NCBI RefSeq assembly: GCF_003722355.1
Contig: NZ_QWDD01000001.1
Span: 3,649,001 to 3,713,000, forward strand
Direction of reading: 5' to 3'
Length of the DNA: 64,000 bases
From: Methylocystis hirsuta
Lineage (GTDB): Bacteria > Pseudomonadota > Alphaproteobacteria > Rhizobiales > Beijerinckiaceae
Part shown: positions 38,101 through 46,213 of the stretch, piece by piece
How positions within the stretch are numbered: position 1 is the first letter of the stretch
Layout of the letters: every line of letters begins with the position of its first letter
The notes under the pieces: generated by a model
What the model was told of the DNA's origin: nothing
Databases searched by the model: none
What the model saw: only the letters and a program-made list of their open reading frames with translations
Program-made: the position numbers and the translations under genes

Positions 38101-38206
38101 GAGCCGGTAACTCCTTAGCCGCAGAGGATACCAAGGCATCCTCGCAACCTCCTTGCCGGCGTCTACACCGCCGACTGTGTCCGTTACCTACGGAGGTTAC
38201 CGGCTC
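38101..38206 (-). ncRNA. structured RNA of the IS1595 passenger unit
   Basis: About 106 nt. An 11-bp closing stem (gagccggtaac / gttaccggctc) continues past a one-base bulge by three more pairs. It encloses two hairpins: a 7-bp stem gtcggcg/cgccggc with loop tgtagac, and a 6-bp stem gaggat/atcctc. The 7-bp stem has a U-G pair only on the minus strand (the plus strand would have A-C), which supports transcription from that strand. The segment gaggatgc can also pair with gcatcctc just before the terminator, giving a possible alternative fold. It lies 17 nt after the tRNA. Not tRNA, tmRNA or a known class that I recognise. Confidence 0.6.
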
Positions 38207-38223
38207 TTTGGCCGGAATTGGTG

Positions 38224-38317
38224 CGGAGGCGGTAGGATTCGAACCCACGGGGGCCGGACGCTAACCTTCCCCGACGGTTTATAAGACCGCTGCAATAAAC
38301 CACTCTGCCACGCCTCC
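38224..38317 (-). tRNA. class II serine-like tRNA with UAU anticodon
   Basis: 94 nt without CCA. Acceptor GGAGGCG/CGCCTCC is perfect; the D arm has three pairs plus G-T; anticodon stem GCGGT/ACCGT; anticodon loop CTTATAA gives UAU (38281-38283); a 25-nt variable arm has a GGGG/CCCC stem; T arm GTGGG, TTCGAAT, CCTAC; discriminator G. The long arm and G73 are serine traits and seryl-tRNA synthetase ignores the anticodon, yet UAU reads the Ile codon AUA. The 3' tail is CAC, so CCA must be added. It starts 6 nt after the stop of the passenger protein gene and must be cut from that transcript. Confidence 0.85.
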
Positions 38318-38323
38318 AAGTCA

Positions 38324-38779
38324 TCAAGGGACTTCTTCCGGATTTTCTGGGGAAGTCCCTTTGTTTATGTTTCGGAGATCGAATTTATCGACCGCCATTT
38401 GCGTTACGAGATATCCTCGTTCAGCGTCGCCTTCGACATAACCGTAGCCCTCAAAGCTCCTGAGGCGGTCTTTGACGCTCTGCAGGGAAACATTCGCGCC
38501 CCTGCGCTGAGCGGCCTCTCTAAATGCTTCCGGAAAATGTCGAGCATCCGCAAGATCGGCCAAAACTCGACGCCAGCCCATGGCAATAGAGCCATGCGGC
38601 TTGCCGCCGCGACGCGGCGGCTCTGAATACGCGACTGTTGCCTTACTAAAAGGCGCTGTCGGTCGCAAAGACGCGGCGTATTCAAGCGTCCTGACTTCGA
38701 GTTCGAGTTGATCGAAAGCGCGTTTAGCCTCGTCGCGTTGACGACGCTTCGCCTCGATCTCGCGATCGAGTTGATCCAT
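38324..38779 (-). CDS. passenger protein of the IS1595 element, coiled coil plus winged-helix-like
   Basis: 151 residues from ATG 38779, with aaaggtg 7 bases upstream. The N-terminal third (about 1-38) is a charged coiled coil (EIEAKRRQRDEAKRAFDQ). A basic linker with RRGGKPHGS resembles an AT-hook. The rest (about 65-140) suggests a helix-turn-helix fold: RRVLADLADARHFPEAFREA and SVKDRLRSFEGYGYVEGD. DNA or RNA binding is a reasonable guess, but the family is not known to me. Ile138 is coded by ATA (38366-38368), the codon matched by the downstream tRNA. The gene, tRNA and structured RNA share one promoter. Confidence 0.75.
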   Translation of the reverse strand: MDQLDREIEAKRRQRDEAKRAFDQLELEVRTLEYAASLRPTAPFSKATVAYSEPPRRGGKPHGSIAMGWRRVLADLADARHFPEAFREAAQRRGANVSLQSVKDRLRSFEGYGYVEGDAERGYLVTQMAVDKFDLRNINKGTSPENPEEVP

Positions 38780-38822
38780 GTGATTCACCTTTCAAACAGC
38801 GTCGCCGGAGACCGGCACGATC

Positions 38823-38851
38823 CTTATATGGTGAACAGGCGCTTATGTCAA
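38823..38851 (-). promoter_or_regulatory. sigma70-type promoter of the passenger unit
   Basis: On the minus strand TTGACA (38851-38846), 17 bases, TATAAG (38828-38823): a perfect -35, optimal spacing and a good -10. The passenger ATG lies about 37 bases after the expected start site. Confidence 0.75.
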
Positions 38852-38956
38852 ACGCCAGCGGCGGATATTCGTCGCCGCAGTATATGTCCGCTGCAAAGGA
38901 CAGGCGGTTCGATAAAAAGAACAAAATCGGAAACTTGTGTCAAGGGGATACTCCCC

Positions 38957-39342
38957 TTTTTAAAAGCCTCCTTTTGATCGATGTTATTGCCGCTCGCGAC
39001 CTGCAATAGATCAATCTGACCCTGCAGAGTGCGCATGATTTTTATTCTCGCTTCGTTGGCTTCGTCGCCAAACAAATCCAACACGCGATGCAACAAAACA
39101 ACCTTTGACGCTTGCGTTCTGACCTCGTCAACCTTCTTATCAAAATTGTTTTTTGCCGTTACCAATAAAAAACCGAGACATACTGCAAGCAATGAAGCAA
39201 TCATGTTTCTCACGGCCTTGAATTGATCCCTGGATATTCCGTCAAGCCAGCTCTCTTTCAGACGTATAGTAATAGAAAATCCAAATATACCTGCAAGCAA
39301 CGTTGCAAAAAAAGTTACTATAGCTATATCAACGCTATTCAC
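38957..39342 (-). pseudogene. N-terminal half of membrane protein gene split by IS1595 element
   Basis: From ATG 39342 the frame encodes MNSVDIAIVTFFATLLAGIF (membrane helix), a second helix (NMIASLLAVCLGFLLVT) and a helical region ending EAF at the insertion point. Removing the element and one target copy joins it in frame to 36488-36863. The present ORF reads 28 codons into the IS. Confidence 0.85.
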
Positions 39343-39477
39343 GAGGATTTCCTCCGCAGGATCCTACCCGGCAAGGACGCCTTTTGCAGAAGACGCCCGG
39401 ACCTTCGCCTGGCCGAAGCAATCCCCGACCGCCGGGAAATGATAAAATCCTACCCCCATATGACTGTTTGAAAACAA

Positions 39478-39505
39478 AAAAGCGAGCCTCGCGGCCCGCT
39501 TTCAT
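39478..39505 (-). terminator. intrinsic terminator of rpmF
   Basis: Minus strand agcgggcc, loop gcga, ggctcgct, then six T. It lies about 25 bases after the rpmF stop. Confidence 0.85.
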
Positions 39506-39525
39506 TTCCTCACGCGTCGGGGCGG

Positions 39526-39714
39526 TTATTCCTCGACGACTTTCGGCTTCAGCACCTGGCGGCCGCGATACATGCCGGACTTGAGATCGACGTGATGCGG
39601 CCGGCGGAGCTCGCCGGAATCCTTGTCCTCGATATAGGTCGGCGCCTTGATGGCGTCGGCGGAGCGGCGGAAGCCTCGCTTCATCGGCGAGGTTTTTCTT
39701 TTCGGAACAGCCAT
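39526..39714 (-). CDS. rpmF: 50S ribosomal protein L32
   Basis: 62 residues, normal length. The N-terminus [18 protein letters not shown] is the bL32 signature; [16 protein letters not shown] marks the C-terminal half. The alphaproteobacterial form lacks the Cys zinc motif, as here. It is transcribed alone, away from the plsX-fabH neighbourhood found in many other bacteria. Confidence 0.97.
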   Translation of the reverse strand: MAVPKRKTSPMKRGFRRSADAIKAPTYIEDKDSGELRRPHHVDLKSGMYRGRQVLKPKVVEE

Positions 39715-39868
39715 TTATTCTCTCTCTAAACGAAGGCCGCGGACGGGAGCGCCGCGCGGCGGAAACTGGCGTTGCGCCTATACGCGAAATCTCGCCCCAT
39801 GGCTACCCCGGCTTGCAAGGGCGATCGTCGCAAAACCCATCTTGATCCCATTGCCCCGCGGCCTTTCC

Positions 39869-40873
39869 CTATTGGACGGCGGCCGGCGGGACGGGAGCGC
39901 TCGCCGCCTTGTCATAGGCGTTCTTTTCGCCGCCCGACAGCATCGCCGGATCTTCCTCGATAAGCTGCTTTCCGCCGCGATCGTCGGCCCGCCGCGCGGC
40001 GACCGGCGCCGCCGCCAGGCCGGTCTGATGCGCGAGCCAGCTTCGCCAGTGATCGGCTGAGCCGTTGAACGTGTTCTGGTCCACCGCGCCGGTGATGCCC
40101 GGCACGCGCCCGTCCGAGCGATACTGCCAAAAAGTCCATTTGCGGTCGCCGTAACGCACCTGAGGGTGGTATTTCGTCGAGCGCACCCAGATCGGATATT
40201 CGGACAGCGCGTCGGAGTGCAGGATCGCCTGATAGAAGTCGACCGAGGAATAGATGATCGGCTTCTTGCCGTAATGCCGCTCCATCTGCGTGAGCATGTC
40301 CTTCATGTCGCGCAGCACTTCCTCGCGATAGAGCGTGCGTTTGCAGGTTCCCGACGTCGGCGTCGCCTCGACGTCGAGCACGGGCGGCAGCGCGTCGGGC
40401 TCATTGGGCACGACGCTGGCGAAATTGCCGATCTCTTCATGCGGCCGGCGGCACCAGTAAACGAAGTGATAGGCGCCACGCGGCACGCCCGCGGCCTTCG
40501 CCGCCGCCCAATTGTAGGCGAATTTCGAGTCGACCCGGTCGCCGCCTTCCGTGGCCTTGATGAAGGCGAAGGAGACGCCCGAGTCCCTGACCTGCTCCCA
40601 GTCGATGTTGCCCTGATATTTCGAGACGTCGACGCCGTGGACGGCGAATTCGGCGCTGCGCGTCGCCGGGAATTTATGCAGATCGGTCTCCGGCACGGCG
40701 TAGGCGAGAAAGCTCGGGTCGCGCTTGGGATTGATCAGCGGCGCGCTGGTCTGGAACCGCGGCCGGCGCGAGAAGCTCGGATCATAGGAGCTGCCGCAGC
40801 CCGCGAGCGTCGCCGCCAATGCAGCGCACACGAGGGCGGAGGAAAGCAGGGAAACACATTTCAACGAGCGCAT
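39869..40873 (-). CDS. GH25-family lysozyme-like lipoprotein
   Basis: 334 residues from ATG 40873. A lipobox LAGC places the lipidated Cys at 26. The GH25 domain (about 75-285) starts GVDVSKYQGNIDWEQV and includes FIKATEGGD, GAYHFVYWCRR, the acidic LDVEAT, and FWQYRSDGRVPG near the end. The family hydrolyses the MurNAc-GlcNAc bond of peptidoglycan. A lipoprotein form suggests cell-wall remodelling from a membrane anchor. The last 50 residues are low-complexity. Confidence 0.92.
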   Translation of the reverse strand: MRSLKCVSLLSSALVCAALAATLAGCGSSYDPSFSRRPRFQTSAPLINPKRDPSFLAYAVPETDLHKFPATRSAEFAVHGVDVSKYQGNIDWEQVRDSGVSFAFIKATEGGDRVDSKFAYNWAAAKAAGVPRGAYHFVYWCRRPHEEIGNFASVVPNEPDALPPVLDVEATPTSGTCKRTLYREEVLRDMKDMLTQMERHYGKKPIIYSSVDFYQAILHSDALSEYPIWVRSTKYHPQVRYGDRKWTFWQYRSDGRVPGITGAVDQNTFNGSADHWRSWLAHQTGLAAAPVAARRADDRGGKQLIEEDPAMLSGGEKNAYDKAASAPVPPAAVQ

Positions 40874-40926
40874 TTCTCCAAATTATCCCCGCAGGCGGTA
40901 ACGGAGCGTAAACGCGCCGACGCGCC

Positions 40927-42339
40927 TCAGCCCAAATGGAACCACAAACTGGCGATTGTAAGGAAGGCGCCGTAGCCGACCACGTCGGTGATCGTCGTCA
41001 CGAAAGGCCCCGAAGCGACAGCAGGATCGAACTTGAGCTTGTCGAACGCGAGCGGCACGACGATTCCGCCCAAGGCGCCCGCGACGAGATTCGTGAACAT
41101 CGCCAAAGCTATGACTGGCCCAAGCCCAACATTATGGAACCAATTGGCGGCGACGATGCCGGTCACGAGGCCAAAGGCCGCGCCATTGACCGCGCCGATG
41201 GCCAGCTCCCTGAAAATAATTCGCACGGCGTTGGCGCGGGTCAGCTCTCGGGTGGCGAGCGCCCGCACGGCGACCGTCATGGTCTGGGTCGCGGAATTGC
41301 CGCCCTGCCCCGCGACAATCGGTCCGAGCACCGCCAGCGCCACCATTTGCTCCAGCTGCAACTGAAAGTGTTTGAGCACGCTGGAGGTGATGAAGGCGGT
41401 CAGCATATTGACCGAGAGCCAGGTGAAGCGGCTCCTGGCGATCCACCAGAAATTGTCGGTCAGTTCTTCTTCGGGGTTCACGCCGCCGAGCGCCAGGATC
41501 TCGTCCGACGCCTGCTCCTGAAGGACGTCGACGATGTCGTCGATGGTGAGAACGCCGACGAGCCGTTCGGATTCATCGACAACCGGCACGGAAACGAGAT
41601 TGTAGCGCTCGAAGAGCCGCGCCGCCTCGGCGCCGTCCTCGGTCGCCTTCACCCGCCGCCGATCCTCCTGCATGATTTCGTCGAGCCGCACGCTTGACCT
41701 GGCCCGCACCAGAGCGTCGAGGAAAACGGTCCCGAGCAGATGGTAGCCGGGATCGACGACGAAGACTTCGAAGAAGTTCTCGGGCAGATTCTCTTCGCCG
41801 CACTCTCGAAAAAAATCGAGCACGCGCCCCGCCGTCCAGAAGGGAGGCGCGGCGACAAAAGTCGTCTGCATCAGGCGCCCGGCGGAATCCTCGGGATAGT
41901 CCAGCGAGCGGCGCAGGACGATGCGCTCTTGCGCTGGGAGCGCATCGAGGACCTCCGCCTGTTCTTTCGGCTCCAGACCTTCGAGAATGGCGACGGCGTC
42001 GTCGCTTTCGAGTTCGCGCACGCCCTCGATGAGAGTCTCGACCGGGAGCTCCTCGAGGATGTCCTCGCGGGTCGCTTCGCCGACCTCCATCAGGGCCGTA
42101 AAATCGAAGTCCGCGCCCATCAGCTCGACGAGGCGCGGTCGCGCCTCGTGGCTTAAGAGCTCCAGCAGAGCGCCAAGGTCCGCCTCATGCAGGTCGCCGA
42201 CGAGTTCGTGAACGCGCTCCGCGTCGCCCAGCGCGATCGCGCCTTCGACGTCCAGAACGAATTCCCGGCTGAGAGACGCCTCTCCGCCGTCGCGGAAGTC
42301 CTCGGCGGGGGTCGCCGTATCTTCATGATCGAGCGGCAT
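40927..42339 (-). CDS. mgtE: magnesium transporter MgtE
   Basis: 470 residues from ATG 42339. The MgtE N domain (about 30-155; Asp/Glu-rich helical repeats) is followed by paired CBS domains (about 160-285; VPVVDESERLVGVLTIDDIV) and a five-helix membrane domain containing GQGGNSATQTMTV. MgtE is a Mg2+-gated channel whose soluble domains close the pore when intracellular Mg2+ is high. Start is clear and the length is standard. Confidence 0.95.
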   Translation of the reverse strand: MPLDHEDTATPAEDFRDGGEASLSREFVLDVEGAIALGDAERVHELVGDLHEADLGALLELLSHEARPRLVELMGADFDFTALMEVGEATREDILEELPVETLIEGVRELESDDAVAILEGLEPKEQAEVLDALPAQERIVLRRSLDYPEDSAGRLMQTTFVAAPPFWTAGRVLDFFRECGEENLPENFFEVFVVDPGYHLLGTVFLDALVRARSSVRLDEIMQEDRRRVKATEDGAEAARLFERYNLVSVPVVDESERLVGVLTIDDIVDVLQEQASDEILALGGVNPEEELTDNFWWIARSRFTWLSVNMLTAFITSSVLKHFQLQLEQMVALAVLGPIVAGQGGNSATQTMTVAVRALATRELTRANAVRIIFRELAIGAVNGAAFGLVTGIVAANWFHNVGLGPVIALAMFTNLVAGALGGIVVPLAFDKLKFDPAVASGPFVTTITDVVGYGAFLTIASLWFHLG

Positions 42340-42410
42340 AGGCGGTCCCGCGCTATATTATGGTCGCGCTCTTAACCCGGGGGCGCGAGAAATCAAACCG
42401 GCAAGCCGTC

Positions 42411-43379
42411 ATGACCGCCATTTTTCTACTGCTGAAAAGATCTGAAGCGCCCGTCGCCGCTCCCCTGCTGCGGGTCGCGCTCATGCTGCTGGCGGCTTTA
42501 TCCGCCGCCGGCGTTTTTAACGCGCCACCCGCCGCCGCCGAGCAACGGACCTGCGGACCCGACGCGCTTGGCGTGTCGCGCGTCATCGAAATCGACCGCG
42601 CCAAGGGAACGGCGGTCGGCCTGCAAACCTATCCGCGCACGCTCGATTTGCGCGATCATGAGGTGGTGCTGACGTTCGATGACGGACCGGCGTCTCCCAC
42701 GCCGCAAGTGCTCGACGCGCTCGCCAAGGGATGCGCGCGCGTGACCTTCTTTCTGATCGGCCGGAATGCGGAAAGCCTGCCCGCTCTGGTGAAGCGCGCC
42801 GCCGCGGAGGGTCACACCATCGCTCACCATTCCTACAGCCATCCGGACAAGACCTTGAGGCTCATGAGCGAGGACGCCGCCAAGGCCGACATCGACAAAG
42901 GGATCACCGCCGTGAATAAGGCGCTCGGCGCACCGGCCGCGCCCTTCTTCCGCTTTCCCGGCTTCGCCGATACGCCCGCGCTCGTCGCCGACCTCACGTC
43001 GCGCGGCTACACGATCTTCGGCTCGGATTTGTGGGCCTCGGACTGGTCGCATATGACGCCCAAAGCCGAACTCGATCTGGTGCTGTCGCGGCTTGAAAAG
43101 AACCGCAAGGGAATCGTGCTCTTCCATGATTCGCAGGCGATCACCGCGCAGATGCTGCCCGAATTCCTGCGCGAACTGAAAAAGCGCGGCTATTCGCTTG
43201 TCCACATGGTTCCGGGCGACGCGCCGACCCCGGTCGTCGCCGCCGGTCCGGATTGGACCTCGACGACGGAGCCGATCATCGCCAAAACGCTTGGACCAAA
43301 GGCGAAGCAGGCGCCGCAGGAGCATGAGCATGAGCATGACCATGGCGCGCAAGAGGCGCCGAAATCCGGCGCGCCTTAG
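42411..43379 (+). CDS. polysaccharide deacetylase (NodB domain), exported
   Basis: 322 residues from ATG 42411 (ATG 42360 possible). Signal-like hydrophobic stretch near 20-45 (VALMLLAALSAAGVF). The NodB domain has LTFDDGPASP (metal and base Asp) and HHSYSHP (metal His pair), then FFRFPGF and LWASDWS. The enzyme removes N-acetyl groups from a polysaccharide, possibly peptidoglycan or an exported glycan. A His/Glu-rich tail (HEHEHDHG) may bind metal. Confidence 0.93.
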   Translation: MTAIFLLLKRSEAPVAAPLLRVALMLLAALSAAGVFNAPPAAAEQRTCGPDALGVSRVIEIDRAKGTAVGLQTYPRTLDLRDHEVVLTFDDGPASPTPQVLDALAKGCARVTFFLIGRNAESLPALVKRAAAEGHTIAHHSYSHPDKTLRLMSEDAAKADIDKGITAVNKALGAPAAPFFRFPGFADTPALVADLTSRGYTIFGSDLWASDWSHMTPKAELDLVLSRLEKNRKGIVLFHDSQAITAQMLPEFLRELKKRGYSLVHMVPGDAPTPVVAAGPDWTSTTEPIIAKTLGPKAKQAPQEHEHEHDHGAQEAPKSGAP

Positions 43380-43415
43380 GCAGGTATCGAAAAAGTTGGC
43401 TGCGCGAGGCGCCGC

Positions 43416-44291
43416 TTAGCCGCGATCGCAGACGTACGTGCTCTTTGAACCCCAGCAGGACCCGCTCTTATAGACGTTTCCGAGAGTCTTGCCGCCGAGC
43501 GCCGCAGACCAGGTTTTCCCCCTGGCCGGAGAAAGCGTCAGCGTCTGACCGGAATATTGGAAGACCACCGCGCCGCCTTTTCGCGAAATCTGACAGACGC
43601 CGCTATTGAGCACGCGTCCTGAAATCCTGACGTAGCATTTGCCGGTTCGCGCTTCGGACGCGGGCGGCTCCTGTTCCGCCGCGACGTTCGCCGTCGCCGA
43701 CGAATCATCTTGCCCCCCGCGACGCGCCGCTCTGCGCTTTCCCGCGATGCCGTCGCTGAGAAATTCCGGCTCCAGTTCGAGGTTCGCGATGGATGACGCG
43801 AGAGGGTTCGACGGTTGAGCGCCCGGCGCCGATTCTGCGCCGTCCTGCGCCGATGCGACGCGTTCTGGCGTCGCTGTCGGCGCCACCGGTCCAGCGATGA
43901 TCGAAGGCGGCTGTTCCTGCGACGCCAAATTGGCGGCCGGCGCCCCCGAACGCGCTTGGCTCGGCGCCCCGCGCGGCGCGGGAGGCGCTATTTTTTGAGG
44001 CGTCATCGAATCTGCGGGATCGCCATTCTGGGGAAGCTCTCCCCAGAACGCGGTGCCGACGACGATCGCGGTGCCGACGACGACAAGCGCCGCAGCGCCA
44101 ATGTAGAAGAAGCGCTCGACCCTTTCGAAGTTGCGATCGGACGCCGTCGCGTAGGACTGGCGGCGCGAACCCGCCGGCCGCGGCGACGCCGCGCGCCAAT
44201 CGCCTTCGATATCGTGCCAGGCATAACGGGCGCGCGTCTCGATAGTGTCGGCCTTTGGCGGCGGCCTGCGGTCTCTTAACGACACAGCCAT
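43416..44291 (-). CDS. membrane-anchored protein with C-terminal SH3-like domain
   Basis: 291 residues from ATG 44291 (gagaggg upstream); the longer frame to 44594 has no conserved sequence. Cytoplasmic basic N-terminus, one membrane helix (about 63-87; FFYIGAAALVVVGTAIVVGT), a long Pro/Ala-rich linker and a C-terminal domain (about 215-291) with two Cys pairs (GKCYVRISGRV, CQISRKGG, CWGSKSTYVC). The end resembles a small SH3-like or peptidoglycan-associated fold, but I cannot name the family. The 44292-44600 stretch upstream shows no gene. Confidence 0.65.
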   Translation of the reverse strand: MAVSLRDRRPPPKADTIETRARYAWHDIEGDWRAASPRPAGSRRQSYATASDRNFERVERFFYIGAAALVVVGTAIVVGTAFWGELPQNGDPADSMTPQKIAPPAPRGAPSQARSGAPAANLASQEQPPSIIAGPVAPTATPERVASAQDGAESAPGAQPSNPLASSIANLELEPEFLSDGIAGKRRAARRGGQDDSSATANVAAEQEPPASEARTGKCYVRISGRVLNSGVCQISRKGGAVVFQYSGQTLTLSPARGKTWSAALGGKTLGNVYKSGSCWGSKSTYVCDRG

Positions 44292-44613
44292 GCTTCCCTC
44301 TCCGGGCGCGGTCGAACGAAAAGAGCCGGCGTCAAACGCCTCGCGGTCTGCGCACAAAGCGCTTGGCGCGCGCATTTGCGAAGATCGAGCAGGCGGCTCG
44401 CACTGACCGAGCGCCAGCGCGACCATATTGCCTTGGGGAATGTGGCTGATGTTTGCCCGCTGCGGCGCCACAAGGCCGCGCGAACCGAAGGACCCGCCAG
44501 GGTGAGGTGAATTCTCAGCGAGGTTTGGAGCGTGATTCACTCGCAAGTGAGAAATTGGGACGCCTAATTGGTTCCTCCTTCTTGTGGTTCTCAATCAAGG
44601 ACACGGGTCCAAG

Positions 44614-45634
44614 CTAGGCTGCATAGGAGAAGGTTCTTAAGTATTCATCAAACATGCTTGAACACGACAAGTCGCTGAGGTGAATATTACCGCTAGATAT
44701 TCCGCTTTGCGCGAGCTTAATTGAAATTATTCTTTTGTCTGCATTAGAAATGCCTAAGGTGGTCGCAAAAACATTCCTAAAATGATCCTTGCTATCAACG
44801 CTGAGCAGCTCTATATTTTGTTCATGAAAACCGAAACCGAGAAAAATTATCCTTTCGGAATCAGCTACCGCGGCTTTAATGCCGGCAAGCATCTTTGCAT
44901 CTGCAATCTGCTCTGTGTATGTTTGCAGAAGATCTACACGGGGAGAGCCGGTATGACCGAAAGGAACTGCTCCGGATTGATTTGTATGGCCGCTTAGTTC
45001 GCCCACCAGTCCATATGGGTGATAAATGGAAAGCGTCGCCAAGGTATTTGACGCTTCTTCTAATGTGCATCCGTAATGATTATAAATTGCATGCAGAAGA
45101 AAAAACTCTAGAGATCTGTCGTAGTTAAAGCTTATAACCGCAATGTTGGAGAACAGCTTCGCAATGTTGGCCACCCCTACTCCACTTGCTAACAGTGAAA
45201 ACGCCTTCGCATACCACTTGTCATGAATACATCCGAACTCCATTTCATTATATATATTTGACGTGTTGATGAAGATCGGACTTTTTTTCTCGTAATCTAG
45301 GATACACTTGGCAATGGCCATCTTGCCCACGAAATTAATGGCCTTATTTGCAGAATGCGTGTCAAGAAACTCGTCAATTGATCTAGAAAGAAAAATTCCA
45401 TGACGGATCCTTCTACATGCTTGAAAACAGTCTTCTACCGAGAGACCGCGCTCTGCTGCCTGTAGTCTAATGGCTCTCCAGAGGTCTCGATCGCCTCCTT
45501 CGACCCCCCTTAAATTCGACGTCACTAACGTCCAATCTTCGTGCGAGTTCAGACCGCAATTGATGTCCGGTAGGGAAGTCCAGTTCTGCACTTGAGCCTG
45601 CGCCTAATATAAAAAGGGTTCTCGCGTTAAACAT
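44614..45634 (-). pseudogene. SIR2-like NAD-binding protein gene, frameshifted at a G6 run
   Basis: From ATG 45634 the frame reads MFNARTLFILGAGSSAELDF, the NAD-binding GAGSS motif of SIR2 proteins. It continues to FK and then shifts by one base at a run of six G (plus-strand C 45504-45509). The rest is in the other frame (open from 45591): SIDEFLDTH, ISFNYDRSLEFFLL with Asn and Asp, IYHPYG with the catalytic-type His, and IIFLGFGFHEQNIELL. The restored protein is about 340 residues, like single-domain SIR2 NADases of antiviral systems. One fewer G restores it. Low GC and the neighbouring integrase relic suggest acquisition. Confidence 0.75.
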
Positions 45635-46092
45635 CTCATCGCCTTATCGCGCCATTCGCTACATCGCCGACCGCGAATAATGTCCGCATGCTCCATTTCC
45701 CGCTTTGACTCAATAGACCATGCCTGGCGAAACACAGCGTTGATGGAATCAAGGCGTCGCTTGAAGGTGGCCGTCTTCGTCGTCTTGAGAAGCTCGTCTC
45801 GCAATCAAGAACCTCTTGACGACTGTAGTTATCCATCGGTCGGTCGCCCAACCTTGCGAAGACCAAGTCGAGGCCAAGCCGCATGACTTTCTCGAAGTGC
45901 TTATCGCCTCTGTTCCTCCACAGAGCGTCATCCTGTCCGGCCATTTTGGAAGCTTCGCGATCGGCTACTTCTTTGTCGGAGGTGCGACGAGAAATACCCG
46001 TGTGACCTTGCCACCAAGCCGAGGCGAAGCTCCTTAGGAATCTCACGGACGTAATAGTAGGTTCGACCACGAAGGAAGATGTAGCTGGCCAT
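45604..46092 (-). pseudogene. tyrosine-type integrase N-terminal relic
   Basis: From ATG 46092: MASYIFLRGRTYYYVREIPK and LVARSHGYFSSHL, the DUF6538-like N-terminus of site-specific integrases. Further frames give LAGQDDALWR-like sequence, RLGDRPMDNYSRQEVLD and LLKTTKTATFKRRLDSI, then AVFRQAWSIESK, the core-binding region. Several frameshifts are present. The catalytic domain is absent: the sequence runs into the SIR2-like gene. It lies 122 bases from the tRNA-Leu gene 3' end, the usual attachment site for such integrases. Confidence 0.7.
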
Positions 46093-46213
46093 AAGGAAGA
46101 GACCGGCAGCGACTTGGCGGATGAGCAGCAACGAACTACCCAAGAACTTACCCACAAGGAAAGTGCAGGCTCTGGCTAAATTGCTGAATTGACTGTGAAA
46201 AGCCGATGGCTTT

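Larger units (their letters stand above)
36872..38956 (+). mobile_element. complete IS1595-family element with passenger genes
   Basis: 2085 bases bounded by inverted repeats of about 29 bases (27 identical), beginning gggga and containing tatccccttgacacaagt at both ends. Exact 8-bp target duplications flank it. It holds the transposase, a small ORF, and a minus-strand unit of promoter, protein gene, tRNA, structured RNA and terminator. It sits inside a membrane-protein gene that remains otherwise intact, so the insertion is recent. Confidence 0.93.

Noticed and set aside
38086..38206. Second tRNA or tmRNA in the IS1595 passenger unit
   Set aside because: No T-loop, acceptor or anticodon pattern fits; the closing stem and two hairpins are a different fold.
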